A stretch of DNA of 64,000 bases from contig PHBD01000001.1 in NCBI GenBank assembly GCA_002841865.1, positions 62,001-126,000 on the forward strand, read 5' to 3'. Made by a program: the position numbers and the translations under genes. This DNA comes from Deltaproteobacteria bacterium HGW-Deltaproteobacteria-19 (GTDB lineage: Bacteria; Desulfobacterota; Syntrophia; Syntrophales; PHBD01). Numbering within the stretch: the first letter of the stretch is position 1; every line of letters starts with the position of its first letter. Below, in pieces: positions 19,884-28,333 of this stretch. Under the pieces are notes generated by a model that was given only the letters and a program-made list of their open reading frames with translations, was not told the origin of the DNA and did not search any database.

Positions 19884-20225
19884 ATGAGCAATGATTCTTT
19901 GGTCGTTCTCTGGACAAGCGGGGACAGGGAAGTCGCGACGAAAATGGTGTTTATGTATACCTTGAATGCAAAGAAGAAAAAGTGGTGGGGTGCCGTAACA
20001 TTAATCGTCTGGGGCCCTTCGTCGAAATTACTGAGTGAGGATGCCGAGCTGCAACAGAAGATCGCTGAAATGAAGGCGGAAGGGATTAAATTGGAGGCCT
20101 GTAAAGCGTGTTCAGATCAATATGGCGTTTCAAGTTCTCTTGAGAATCTTGGGATCGAAGTAAAATTTATGGGAGTGCCTTTGACGGATTATATCAAGAA
20201 AGGCGAACACATACTGACATTCTAG
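19884..20225 (+). CDS. DsrE family protein
   Basis: The 113-residue protein has the DsrE/DsrF-like fold pattern, starting with LVVLWTSGDREVATKMVF, then VTLIVWGPSSKLLSED, and a pair of cysteines in KLEACKACSDQYGV near the expected active-site position, ending in TDYIKKGEHILTF. DsrE-like proteins handle persulfide sulfur or have general redox roles. The AGGAGG site fixes the start. It sits 37 bases behind the nitroreductase gene and may share its transcript. The specific sulfur role is family knowledge, not shown here. Confidence 0.85.
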   Translation: MSNDSLVVLWTSGDREVATKMVFMYTLNAKKKKWWGAVTLIVWGPSSKLLSEDAELQQKIAEMKAEGIKLEACKACSDQYGVSSSLENLGIEVKFMGVPLTDYIKKGEHILTF

Positions 20226-20272
20226 TGACAACGGGTGTCTGTTACCTCTGTCTTTTCTCTTCGAAAATATTC

Positions 20273-20318
20273 GTCAATATCTTGATATTGACAGTCATTT
20301 CGTTGACGTCACGGTCAA
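20273..20318. repeat. Array of four TTGAC/GTCAA half-sites
   Basis: GTCAATAT-CTTG-ATATTGAC forms a perfect 8-bp inverted repeat at 20273-20292. Eleven bases further, TTGAC-GTCACG-GTCAA (20303-20318) forms a second, shorter one around a perfect TGACGTCA palindrome. The same TTGAC half-site in alternating orientation suggests an operator for a dimeric repressor or activator, though a transcribed hairpin is also possible. Confidence 0.5.
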
Positions 20319-20419
20319 TCAATTTCGTGCGATTACGCAGATAATCTGTGAGTGTCATTATCCCGGCTGAGTCGTCCAGAGTTCCGTCCTTTCATCATGT
20401 TGCATGTGATAATGAGATG

Positions 20420-20440
20420 CTGGAGCTGATTCAGCTCCAG
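20420..20440. repeat. 10-bp inverted repeat with one-base centre
   Basis: CTGGAGCTGA-T-TCAGCTCCAG is a perfect inverted repeat with a single central base. That geometry suits a protein operator better than an RNA hairpin. No neighbouring gene points to the binding protein. Confidence 0.45.
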
Positions 20441-20471
20441 TCTCCATTTGTTGTCCTGTCGCTCGCATATT

Positions 20472-20509
20472 CCAGTGATCCGATCACAAATGGCTGATCG
20501 GATCACTGG
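20472..20509. repeat. Perfect 15-bp stem inverted repeat
   Basis: CCAGTGATCCGATCA pairs perfectly with TGATCGGATCACTGG across an 8-base loop. No T-tract follows on either strand, so it is not a typical intrinsic terminator. The 13-base string ATCGGATCACTGG recurs at 30877-30889 in another gap. Confidence 0.6.
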
Positions 20510-20613
20510 CCGTCTTGGCATTGATTGTGCGTAAGGCTTCCTTTGATTGAAGGCTATGGCTTATGCACTGTCTTTCATGTGAATATTGTGAATTATGTCG
20601 ATAGGGTCTTCGA

Positions 20614-22506
20614 ATGAACCGATTCAGATTTACACTGGCGATTCTTTTAACCGCCTGTATTTTAAGCGGCTGTGCGCTGGTAAAGGTGAGGGAGGACGTT
20701 CAGTTTTCGAAAGACTCTTCCCTCCTTTTCGGAGAAATCGTCAGTAGATCCCCCCTCAAAAAACCCATCTTTGTGATCGCTTACAGCATGGACGACGGCC
20801 GCCTTTCCGTCGGCGATTATGCCGTGCTGTCGGAACCCGGGCCTTACGAACTCCTCGTTCGGCAGGGACGCTACCGGATCTTTGCATTCGAGGATGCCAA
20901 CGGCAATGGTGCCTATGATCCCGGGGAATGGGTGGGCCATTATGAAAAGGGCGCTTCCCTCATGCCCCAGCCGGGAGGGGTCGCGTGGGGACTCGACTTC
21001 GAGATCTCAACGGTCGGTAAGAATCAAGCTCCTCCCCTGTCTGCACCCATGACGCTTTATTCCGGCGGGAAGAAAAAGCATTCGACATCGGCGGGTGCAA
21101 TCGCCGATCTGAACGATCCCTCCTTCTCCGCGGAACAGGGGGAAAAGGGGTTCTGGGAGCCCCTGGATTCTTTTCAATACACCGGTTGCAGCATTTATTT
21201 TCTCGAACCGTACAATCCAGAGAAAATGCCAGTGCTTTTTGTACACGGAGCGGCGGGTTCTCCGCAGGACTGGAAGTATTTCCTCAAGACCCTGGACCGT
21301 TCACGCTATCAGCCATGGATATTTTACTATCCATCCGGGGCCAGGCTCGAAACAACGTCGTTTTTCCTGAGAAAGAAGCTGTACGATCTCTACGGGAAAT
21401 ACCATTTCGACCAGTTGTTTGTCGTAGCGCACAGCATGGGCGGCCTGGTGTCGCGGTCGGCCCTGATCGAGGACGACCTGCACAACCGGAGCGTGAGGCT
21501 ATTTCTCTCGATCTCGACTCCCTGGAACGGGGAAAAACGGGCAAAAACGGGAGTCGAGCACTCTCCCGCCGTCATTCCCAGCTGGAAAGACATGGAACCG
21601 GACAGCGGTTTCATCCGCCATGCCTTCTCCAGGAAAATCCCCGACAACATCCGATATTACCTTTTCTTCGGCCACAGGGGTGGGGGGAGCCTCTTTCGTG
21701 AGAACAACGACAACACCGTGACACTGGAGAGCATGCTTGACCCGCGGGCCCAGGCCGATGCCCTGAAAGTTGTGGGCTTCAACGAAGATCATGTCAGCAT
21801 TCTCAGCAGCCCGGATGTCTTTCAGCATTACATGGCCATTGCGGAGACGACGGAAGCCAACCTCAAGAAAACCATGGCCTCTTCCCGCGGATATGCCGAT
21901 GTCCGGCACAGTTTCCGTCCGCCCGACACGAAGCCCCCCCTGCAGATGTCGCTGGTGCTCGTACCCGCGAAAGGAAATGCCGGGGAAACGCAGTTCAAGC
22001 TCAATCCCTCGACACCCAGGCAGGAAACAGGGGCAATCCCGCCGGGTGACTACGAGGCGACCCTCTGTGCCCTCGGTTTCAAATCCGAGCCGGCCAATCA
22101 CACCGTTTCCATAGCTGCCGGAAAGATCAGCGATCTGCGATATACCCTGGTCCCCCAGGGCATGGCCGCCGGTATCATCACGGCCGCTGCCGGGGCCGCC
22201 GACAGCTATTGGGGATACTTTCTGGAGCTGTCCGGGAAACACAAAGTCCGCTCCGTCACACTGGAGGGCGCGGGGATCCGACGCTCCCTTGCCCCCTCGG
22301 ACAAAATGAGTGAAAAGCAAGTGCTGAAGACATTTCTCTCGTCGAAAGATTTTCTGTGCAGGAACAGCTTTGCTTTCTTTGATCTTCCTGCCGGGGATTA
22401 CACCCTGGCCATCGAAGCGGATGGCTGCGAGCCCTACAAGACAAAGATCACCGTCAAGCCGGGCGAGTTCACCCCGCCGCCGCCTTTCCGGCTCGTCACG
22501 AAATAG
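20614..22506 (+). CDS. Lipoprotein alpha/beta hydrolase with C-terminal beta domain
   Basis: A lipobox (LSGC after residues 1-18) marks this 630-residue protein as a lipoprotein. Residues about 30-190 look like a beta-rich module with a calcium-like DANGNGAYDPGE loop. The alpha/beta hydrolase core begins at PVLFVHGAAGSPQDW and has the nucleophile elbow VVAHSMGGLVSRS (Ser about 274). A likely acid follows in ENNDNTVTLESML and a His in GFNEDHVSILSS. The C-terminal 200 residues carry beta-sandwich, carboxypeptidase-regulatory-like repeats. Lipase or esterase activity on the cell surface is probable. The next gene starts 15 bases after the stop, suggesting an operon with the HD-GYP gene. Confidence 0.85.
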   Translation: MNRFRFTLAILLTACILSGCALVKVREDVQFSKDSSLLFGEIVSRSPLKKPIFVIAYSMDDGRLSVGDYAVLSEPGPYELLVRQGRYRIFAFEDANGNGAYDPGEWVGHYEKGASLMPQPGGVAWGLDFEISTVGKNQAPPLSAPMTLYSGGKKKHSTSAGAIADLNDPSFSAEQGEKGFWEPLDSFQYTGCSIYFLEPYNPEKMPVLFVHGAAGSPQDWKYFLKTLDRSRYQPWIFYYPSGARLETTSFFLRKKLYDLYGKYHFDQLFVVAHSMGGLVSRSALIEDDLHNRSVRLFLSISTPWNGEKRAKTGVEHSPAVIPSWKDMEPDSGFIRHAFSRKIPDNIRYYLFFGHRGGGSLFRENNDNTVTLESMLDPRAQADALKVVGFNEDHVSILSSPDVFQHYMAIAETTEANLKKTMASSRGYADVRHSFRPPDTKPPLQMSLVLVPAKGNAGETQFKLNPSTPRQETGAIPPGDYEATLCALGFKSEPANHTVSIAAGKISDLRYTLVPQGMAAGIITAAAGAADSYWGYFLELSGKHKVRSVTLEGAGIRRSLAPSDKMSEKQVLKTFLSSKDFLCRNSFAFFDLPAGDYTLAIEADGCEPYKTKITVKPGEFTPPPPFRLVTK

Positions 22507-22521
22507 GAGCAAAAGGGAAGA

Positions 22522-23601
22522 GTGTCTTCGATGAACAAGGGAAGGTACATGGCAATTCCTCCGGGTGCGATCATCCCGGGAACGTTGCCGGATTTCAGCA
22601 TTTACGTCCTCACGGCGCAGGGGAAATATGTCCTCTGGGCACTGCAGGGCAATAACGTCAGTTCGGAACAGCTCGACAGGCTTTCCGAGAACGAGACCAA
22701 GGAAGTGTTCGTCAACCTCGATGAAAATTTCAAATATGAACAATATCTTGAAACGAATCTGGGTAATATTCTTGAGAATCAATCGACGCCGGATGAACAG
22801 AAAGCGGAGATATTCACCAGGGTCTCCACCAATGTCGTCAAGGGCGCCTTTGAAACGTCCTATGGGTTGGGTACAATGGGCGCCGCCGACCTCCGGCGGA
22901 CGCGACAATTGATTGAAAACTCCCTGCAATTCATAAAAGAAGCAAGATCCATCAACGCCTTGGCGAAAATGATCGGCCATGACTACCAGACATATGAACA
23001 CGCCACCAAAGTCTTCTGGTTTACCGTGGCGTTCCTGCAACATAACCCGGGTATTCTCGATTCGGTCGTTCCAGGGTATCAGGCGTTGGATGAGACCCAG
23101 AGAACGGATATACTGAGACAATGCGGTGTCGGCGCCCTGCTGCACGATATCGGAAAAGCCTTTGTGTCGCTGCAGATACTGACAAAAAGTGGGCCCCTCG
23201 ACGAAGTGGAGTGGGAAATCATGAAACGCCACCCCCTCAACGGGCTGGCCATGCTGATCGATACGGACCTCCCCATGTTCGTCAAAAAGGCGGTGCTGCA
23301 TCACCATGAGGATTTCCAGGGTGGCGGGTATCCCATGAACCTGGAGGGGACGAACATAAACACCCTGGCCCGTGTGCTGAGGATTATCGACGTGTTCGAC
23401 GCCATGACATCACGAAGGCCTTACAAAGAGCCCACCCCTCCCATGAAAGCCGTGAGGATCATGATCGGAGCGCCGGAGGATGAGGAAAAGAGGGAAGATC
23501 AGGAGCAGGATGATCGTGATCTGGGCATGAGGCGATGCTTCGACAGGGACCTGCTCCAGAGATTTATTGTCTTTCTTGGCAATGTACGGCTGGAGGGATG
23601 A
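22522..23601 (+). CDS. HD-GYP domain phosphohydrolase
   Basis: The 359-residue protein has an N-terminal region of about 140 residues without a receiver signature, then an HD-GYP domain. Its HD motif is LLHDIGKAFVSLQIL, followed by HHHEDFQGGGYP and VFDAMTSRRPYKE. The GYP motif appears as GGGYP, so catalysis is plausible. These enzymes hydrolyse cyclic di-GMP. The start is a GTG at 22522; an ATG at 22531 is an alternative. The C-terminus is shorter and more charged than usual (EDEEKREDQEQDD). It closely follows the lipoprotein hydrolase gene. Confidence 0.85.
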   Translation: MSSMNKGRYMAIPPGAIIPGTLPDFSIYVLTAQGKYVLWALQGNNVSSEQLDRLSENETKEVFVNLDENFKYEQYLETNLGNILENQSTPDEQKAEIFTRVSTNVVKGAFETSYGLGTMGAADLRRTRQLIENSLQFIKEARSINALAKMIGHDYQTYEHATKVFWFTVAFLQHNPGILDSVVPGYQALDETQRTDILRQCGVGALLHDIGKAFVSLQILTKSGPLDEVEWEIMKRHPLNGLAMLIDTDLPMFVKKAVLHHHEDFQGGGYPMNLEGTNINTLARVLRIIDVFDAMTSRRPYKEPTPPMKAVRIMIGAPEDEEKREDQEQDDRDLGMRRCFDRDLLQRFIVFLGNVRLEG

Positions 23602-23767
23602 CATCCGGTCAAGTCCGCTTTATTGCTTTACGGGAAACACCTTCTTAACGTAAGAAGTACCGCGGTGGCTGAACCGGTCGCTGCAGTCTTCTGTCCTTGC
23701 GAACAACTTCCAGAAGCAAATGATCGTATGCTTCACAAAATCATGTCCGAAGAAAAGGGTCTACTCC

Positions 23768-24664
23768 ATGCTGAATTTTCTGCCGTCCAATCTCGTGGGA
23801 GTCATTGCGGTGCTTCTTTTGTCTGTCAACGTGCTGGTATGGGTATCCATCCTGTTTGTTTTCAGCCTTCCGAAATTTCTTTTGCCCATCCCGTCTTTGC
23901 GACGGGTGCTGAACAGGATTCTTCATTGGATCGGGGAAAACTGGATTGCCGGCAACAGCGGATGGATGCGCCTCACACAGAAGACAGAGTGGGATGTCCA
24001 GGGAGTCGAAGGGCTGAATTATGACGGATGGTACCTGGTTGTCAGCAATCATCAGTCCTGGGTTGACATCCTCGTCATGCAGCACCTTTTGAATCGCCGC
24101 ATTCCCCTGCTGAAATTCTTCATCAAGAGAGAGCTGATCAGGGTTCCCTTGATGGGGTTCGCCTGGTGGGCGCTGGATTATCCGTTCCTGTACCGCCACA
24201 GCTCCGAATACCTGGAAAAGCATCCGGAGCAGAAAGGCAAGGATTTTGAGGCAACGCGCCGGGCCTGCGAGAAATTTGCCGAGATTCCCACCAGCGTGAT
24301 GAATTTTCTGGAAGGAACGCGCTTCACGAAAGAAAAGCATGCCCGCCAGAAGAGTGAATACAATTCCCTTCTTCGTCCCAAAGCCGGTGGCCTCGCGCTT
24401 GCCATGAACGTGCTGGGAGAGAAGTTCAACTCGCTGCTGGATATCACCATTTTTTATCCAGACGGAGTTCCGACCTTCTGGGAGTTTCTCTGCGGGAAAG
24501 TCAAGCGGATCACGGTCCGCATGAAGACAATCGAAATTCCACAACATCTGATGCACGGCGATTACGAGGAAGATCCGGCTTTTCGCGATGTGATGCACAA
24601 ATGGGTGCAGCAGTTGTGGAAGGATAAAGACATGGAGATCCAGACGCTCAGGGAAAAGGCCTGA
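23768..24664 (+). CDS. PlsC-type acyltransferase, YihG-like
   Basis: The ATG at 23768, 8 bases after AAAAGGG, is preferred because it places a membrane helix (about 8-35) at the N-terminus; the longer frame lacks a site. The 298-residue product has the HX4D acyltransferase motif in VSNHQSWVDILVMQ (about 92-105), then NFLEGTRFTKEKH, the EGT block. This matches the LPLAT family, in particular the YihG/LCLAT-like branch, which acylates lysophospholipids using acyl-CoA or acyl-ACP. It is a single gene between HD-GYP and two secreted-protein genes. Confidence 0.9.
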   Translation: MLNFLPSNLVGVIAVLLLSVNVLVWVSILFVFSLPKFLLPIPSLRRVLNRILHWIGENWIAGNSGWMRLTQKTEWDVQGVEGLNYDGWYLVVSNHQSWVDILVMQHLLNRRIPLLKFFIKRELIRVPLMGFAWWALDYPFLYRHSSEYLEKHPEQKGKDFEATRRACEKFAEIPTSVMNFLEGTRFTKEKHARQKSEYNSLLRPKAGGLALAMNVLGEKFNSLLDITIFYPDGVPTFWEFLCGKVKRITVRMKTIEIPQHLMHGDYEEDPAFRDVMHKWVQQLWKDKDMEIQTLREKA

Positions 24665-24802
24665 TCGAGGCAGACACCGCTCCTGACCGGCCGCGTCCGT
24701 TCCCCGGGGCAATACTGCATCGGGAAAACAAACGGTTCGCATGGTACATAAACCGGGACAGGCCCGGAGGAAAATGCAACGGCGGCAAGGCAGCATGGGG
24801 GC

Positions 24803-25237
24803 ATGATGAAAAAGATGAATTCATTTGCAGTATCGATGATCATCGCAGCCTTTGCAGCAGCATACTGCCTTCCCGGCTGTGCCTGTGCAGAAGATGTGGT
24901 CTTTTTGGGGAAATCTTCCGGAGGCGATTTTTACTATGCCCGGGACTCCATTCACCGGCTGAAGGACGGAAAGGTCCAGGTGTGGGTGAACCTGGTGTTT
25001 TCGAAAGAGGCGATTGAGTCCATGGGCGGGACCTTCCCCGAGATCAAAGGACAGATGTATCGCGATGTAATCCTCTATGAAATCGACTGCTGGAAAAGAA
25101 GTTATAAGATCATACAGTATGCGATTTACGACAAATCAGGGAACGTCATAAAGAGGGCGACGTCTGACAATCCGACAGTATATGATTGTGCGCCGTCAAC
25201 GGTGTATGACTCGTTGGGACAGGCGGTCTGCCGGTAA
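24803..25237 (+). CDS. Small secreted protein, surface-adhesin-E-like
   Basis: The 144-residue product has a signal peptide with AAYCLPGCACA near 20-30, so it is exported and possibly lipid-modified at a poorly matching lipobox. The mature part (DVVFLGKSSGGDFYYARDSI, VQVWVNLVFSK, YEIDCWKRSYKI) resembles the small surface-adhesin protein E type domain. That assignment is by pattern and only moderate. Conserved-looking cysteines lie at DCWK, DCAP and VCR near the C-terminus. The downstream secreted-protein gene starts 12 bases later, so the two form an operon. Confidence 0.7.
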   Translation: MMKKMNSFAVSMIIAAFAAAYCLPGCACAEDVVFLGKSSGGDFYYARDSIHRLKDGKVQVWVNLVFSKEAIESMGGTFPEIKGQMYRDVILYEIDCWKRSYKIIQYAIYDKSGNVIKRATSDNPTVYDCAPSTVYDSLGQAVCR

Positions 25238-25249
25238 AGGAGGAGAGCC

Positions 25250-25645
25250 ATGAAGGCGCCAGGGAGAAATGCCCGCAGTCTGCAATTCATCGTCTTGCTG
25301 CTTCTGTTCTGTACGGGGATTGCCCACGGTGAATCAGCTCCGCAGGACCTCCGGGCGCAGGCCTGCCAGGCGGTCTTTCAAATCGTCGCTCAATGCCAGG
25401 CATCGGCGGAGACCACGACCAGAAGCTGTGCCGAAATCTCCGGCATCCTGACGTCTCCCGAGACGAAAGGGTCTCTACAGCAGCAAAAGCCGGGCGATGC
25501 AACGAACGCTCTGGTCGAAAAGACGATGGCACAGGTGGCCGGCATGTGCAGCGACGCCTGTCAGAGGGCGAGGGCAGGGAAGTCGTACAAAACCGCGCAG
25601 GAGTGGATGGACGGCGGCGGGTGCACCATCCAGGTTACACCCTGA
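25250..25645 (+). CDS. Small Cys-containing secreted protein, unknown family
   Basis: A strong GGAGGAGAG site precedes this 131-residue protein. It has an N-terminal signal peptide (about 1-27, hydrophobic LLLLFCTGIAHG) and about six cysteines in the mature part (QACQ, AQCQ, RSCAE, GMCSDACQ, GGCT), suggesting disulfides. I recognise no family. It is likely co-transcribed with the secreted protein upstream, so they may work together outside the cytoplasm. Confidence 0.65.
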   Translation: MKAPGRNARSLQFIVLLLLFCTGIAHGESAPQDLRAQACQAVFQIVAQCQASAETTTRSCAEISGILTSPETKGSLQQQKPGDATNALVEKTMAQVAGMCSDACQRARAGKSYKTAQEWMDGGGCTIQVTP

Positions 25646-25917
25646 ACGGATGCAGCCGTCAGCGAAGGATATGGTGACAGAATCCGAAGGCAGAGCCATC
25701 GCCATCGGTTCAGGCACCTGTTCCGTTACCGTACCATTTCAGAGTATGAGCGGCTGACCGGCCAAACTTGCCACAGGCTTTCAGATTCCACTCGCCTGCA
25801 TGTCAGGCTCTTGCTGGAGAAGTCCCTCCCAGGTATGTAAATGTAGGGTTGCTTATGTGCGGAATGACGGCGGATGCGCTTCGTGTTCCCGCGTTGCACC
25901 TGGCGTGAGGAGAAAGA

Positions 25918-26721
25918 ATGAGGAAGTATGAGACACTCCTTTTTGAGGAGATCGAGCCTGGGGTGGGGCTTGTCACGCTGAACCGGCCGAAGCAGCTCAA
26001 TGCAATCAGCGGGGAGATGCTCGATGAATTCAACGAGCTGTTTGCGATCCTGTCGAAGGACGACGCCATCCGGGTCCTGATCATCACCGGGGCCGGCCGG
26101 GGATTCTGCTCCGGGGCGAACCTGGACGACGCGATGATCCGCGCGGAGACGAAGGCTTTTTCCGATCCGGAGCAGTTCCTGAAACAGGTCCAGGAACGCT
26201 TCGCCGGCCTGACCCTGGGGCTCCGGCGCATCCCCCAGCCCGTCATCGCCGCCATCAACGGAGTGGCAGCGGGCGGCGGCTTTTCCATGGCGATGGCCGG
26301 CGACATCCGGGTGGCCACGCCGCAGGCCTCATTCATCGCTTCGTTTGCGAACCTCGGCCTGACCGGCGGCGAATTGGGCTCGTCCTATTTCCTGCCTCGG
26401 CTGATCGGCGTCGCCCGCTCTTCAGAGATCCTCCTGACGGGCAGGAAGGTGGAGGCCGACGAGGCCGAGCGGATCGGCCTGGTCAACCGGGTGGTCCCCC
26501 GAGAGCAACTCATCGAGACGGCCCTCTCCTATGCCCGGCCGATGCTTGCCAAGGGCGTCGGGGCCCTGAAGCTGACGAAACGGGTTCTCGACCAGAACAT
26601 TGATGCGCCGTCGCTTGCGGCGGCAGTGGAACTGGAGAACCGCAACCAGACAATCATGGTCTTTTCCGGCGAATTCTTCAAACTGATCCAGCGTTTCTTC
26701 AAAGGCAGCGGCAAGGGCTGA
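25918..26721 (+). CDS. Enoyl-CoA hydratase/isomerase (crotonase) family protein
   Basis: This 267-residue crotonase has the CoA and oxyanion-hole blocks GAGRGFCSGANLDD and AINGVAAGGGFSMAMAGD. The segment that carries the first catalytic Glu of classical enoyl-CoA hydratases reads SFANLGLTGGELGSSYFLP, without that Glu. The second position survives in SSEILLTGRK. It may therefore be an isomerase, a different hydratase or another crotonase rather than a beta-oxidation hydratase. The start follows GAGGAG. A phytoene-desaturase-like flavoprotein gene follows after a 91-base gap. Confidence 0.88.
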   Translation: MRKYETLLFEEIEPGVGLVTLNRPKQLNAISGEMLDEFNELFAILSKDDAIRVLIITGAGRGFCSGANLDDAMIRAETKAFSDPEQFLKQVQERFAGLTLGLRRIPQPVIAAINGVAAGGGFSMAMAGDIRVATPQASFIASFANLGLTGGELGSSYFLPRLIGVARSSEILLTGRKVEADEAERIGLVNRVVPREQLIETALSYARPMLAKGVGALKLTKRVLDQNIDAPSLAAAVELENRNQTIMVFSGEFFKLIQRFFKGSGKG

Positions 26722-26812
26722 GATTCGTTTCAGCGAGTCATGGACTGGGCCGTGGCAATCCGCACATCTTGATCACATGGGAGCGACAGCAGGAATTCCG
26801 CGGAGGTGAAAT

Positions 26813-28207
26813 GTGACTGCGAAAGATGTGGTTGTAATCGGAAGCGGGGTAGGGGGGAGCGCCGTCGGTGCACTGCTCGCGAACACGGGCAAATACAACG
26901 TGACCCTGATCGAGAAATCAAATCTGATCGGGGGCAGGTTTGCCTCTTACAATAAAGAAGGCTTCAGGCTGGACGTCGGCTGCCACATGCTTGCGAACTG
27001 CGACAAGGGGCACTTCGGCAAGGCGCTCGATGTCTGCGGCTGTTCTGATTATGTGAAATGGCGCTATGCGGTCAAGCCCTCACCGTCCGTCAATTTTAAA
27101 GGGGAAAGGGTGAAATTCCCGTATGACGCCCCCAAAATGGGCTTCACAAAAGAGGAATCCGATCTGTTTTTTAAATTCTTTTTTGATATCTCCCAACTGT
27201 CCGATGAGGACTGCGACCGCTTGAACAATACAAGTATCTCGGATTACGTAAGTTTGTATGTGGATTCGGATCTGGCGAGGGGGTTGATCGGCTTTTTTAC
27301 ATCGATATACTTTGTGACAAGTGACGATGAAACGCCCATCGGTGAGTATGCAAGGTGCCAGAATGAGATATGGAGAAACAAGGCGGTCGGTTATCCCATC
27401 GGCGGCACGGGAGCCGTTCCCGAGGCGTATTGCAGGATCATCCGGGAACGCGGCGGCAGGGTCCTGACGGGAACGGGCGTTCGGAAGATCGTCGTGGAGG
27501 ACCACCAGGCGGTCGGTGTCGTTCTTGAAAACGGCGAAAAATTAAAGGCGGATATCGTGATCAGCAACGCGGCCGTGAAGGACACGGTCCATCATCTCAT
27601 CGGGAAAGATCAATACCCGAAGGAATTCACGGACAAGGTGAACAGTTACAAATATGCCTACAGCACTTCCGTCATTCAAATCGCGCTTGATGAAAAAATA
27701 TCGAATGATTCCATGATATTTTATATCGGACGGAGCGATCTCAGCGAGTTTGAAAAGCAGATCAAGACCACGGGAAATTTGCCTGATGCGGCGCCCTGCC
27801 TGATGATTCCGATTGTGTCGAATATGGACCCCGAAGCCGCCCCGGAAGGGAAGCAGTTGATGATTGTCGGAAGCTCTTCGAAACTGCCGTACAACGCCGG
27901 TGCAGACAAGTGGAAGAAATGGGAACAAGCGATCATGAAATCGCTGGAGGTTGTATTCCCGGACATCCGGCGGCACATCCTGTGGACAGTCTCAACAACT
28001 CCCGAAGACATCAATCGTTTTGGCAGTGAAGACGGCTCCGTGATTGGAATTGGACAGATCATCGGCCAGGTCGGCGAGGATCGCCCGAAGATCGTCGATG
28101 AACATGTCCGGAACCTGTACCATTGCAGCGCCGATACGGGCCTGCACGGCATCGGCGGGGAACTGGCGAGGGATGCGGCGTTCAGGCTCTATGAGCGCCT
28201 GCGTTGA
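26813..28207 (+). CDS. FAD-dependent oxidoreductase, phytoene desaturase-like
   Basis: The GTG start follows CGGAGGTG. The 464-residue product begins with a dinucleotide-binding fold (VVVIGSGVGGSAVGALLA, then IEKSNLIGGRF) typical of the amine oxidase and carotenoid desaturase group. A C-terminal FAD segment reads LYHCSADTGLHGIGGELA. Such enzymes bind FAD non-covalently and act on hydrophobic substrates. No carotenoid genes are near, so a role in carotenoid synthesis is not supported here. Its stop is followed by a perfect hairpin. Confidence 0.85.
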   Translation: MTAKDVVVIGSGVGGSAVGALLANTGKYNVTLIEKSNLIGGRFASYNKEGFRLDVGCHMLANCDKGHFGKALDVCGCSDYVKWRYAVKPSPSVNFKGERVKFPYDAPKMGFTKEESDLFFKFFFDISQLSDEDCDRLNNTSISDYVSLYVDSDLARGLIGFFTSIYFVTSDDETPIGEYARCQNEIWRNKAVGYPIGGTGAVPEAYCRIIRERGGRVLTGTGVRKIVVEDHQAVGVVLENGEKLKADIVISNAAVKDTVHHLIGKDQYPKEFTDKVNSYKYAYSTSVIQIALDEKISNDSMIFYIGRSDLSEFEKQIKTTGNLPDAAPCLMIPIVSNMDPEAAPEGKQLMIVGSSSKLPYNAGADKWKKWEQAIMKSLEVVFPDIRRHILWTVSTTPEDINRFGSEDGSVIGIGQIIGQVGEDRPKIVDEHVRNLYHCSADTGLHGIGGELARDAAFRLYERLR

Positions 28208-28238
28208 GATCAAATGCCGTTGTATGATTCCAGGAAGT

Positions 28239-28270
28239 GAATTACCACCGAGCCTGCTCGGTGGTAATTC
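28239..28270. terminator. Perfect 14-bp hairpin after the flavoprotein gene
   Basis: GAATTACCACCGAG pairs exactly with CTCGGTGGTAATTC around a 4-base loop, 31 bases after the flavoprotein stop. No T-run follows, so termination is probable but the hairpin could equally be an operator for the downstream sensor gene. Confidence 0.55.
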
Positions 28271-28333
28271 ATGAATAATGCAGACAGCCGGATCATGAAA
28301 AACATGCTTTTCCGGCAAACCCGAGAATAAGTC

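Larger units (their letters stand above)
20226..20613. other. Gap rich in inverted repeats
   Basis: No coding frame with a ribosome binding site was seen. The gap holds at least four separate inverted repeats, listed individually, and would carry the promoter of the following lipoprotein hydrolase gene. It is more AT-rich than its flanks. Confidence 0.6.

Noticed and set aside
21499-23307. 602-codon minus-strand frame across two plus-strand genes
   Set aside because: It spans the hydrolase and HD-GYP genes in antisense and has no domain signatures.
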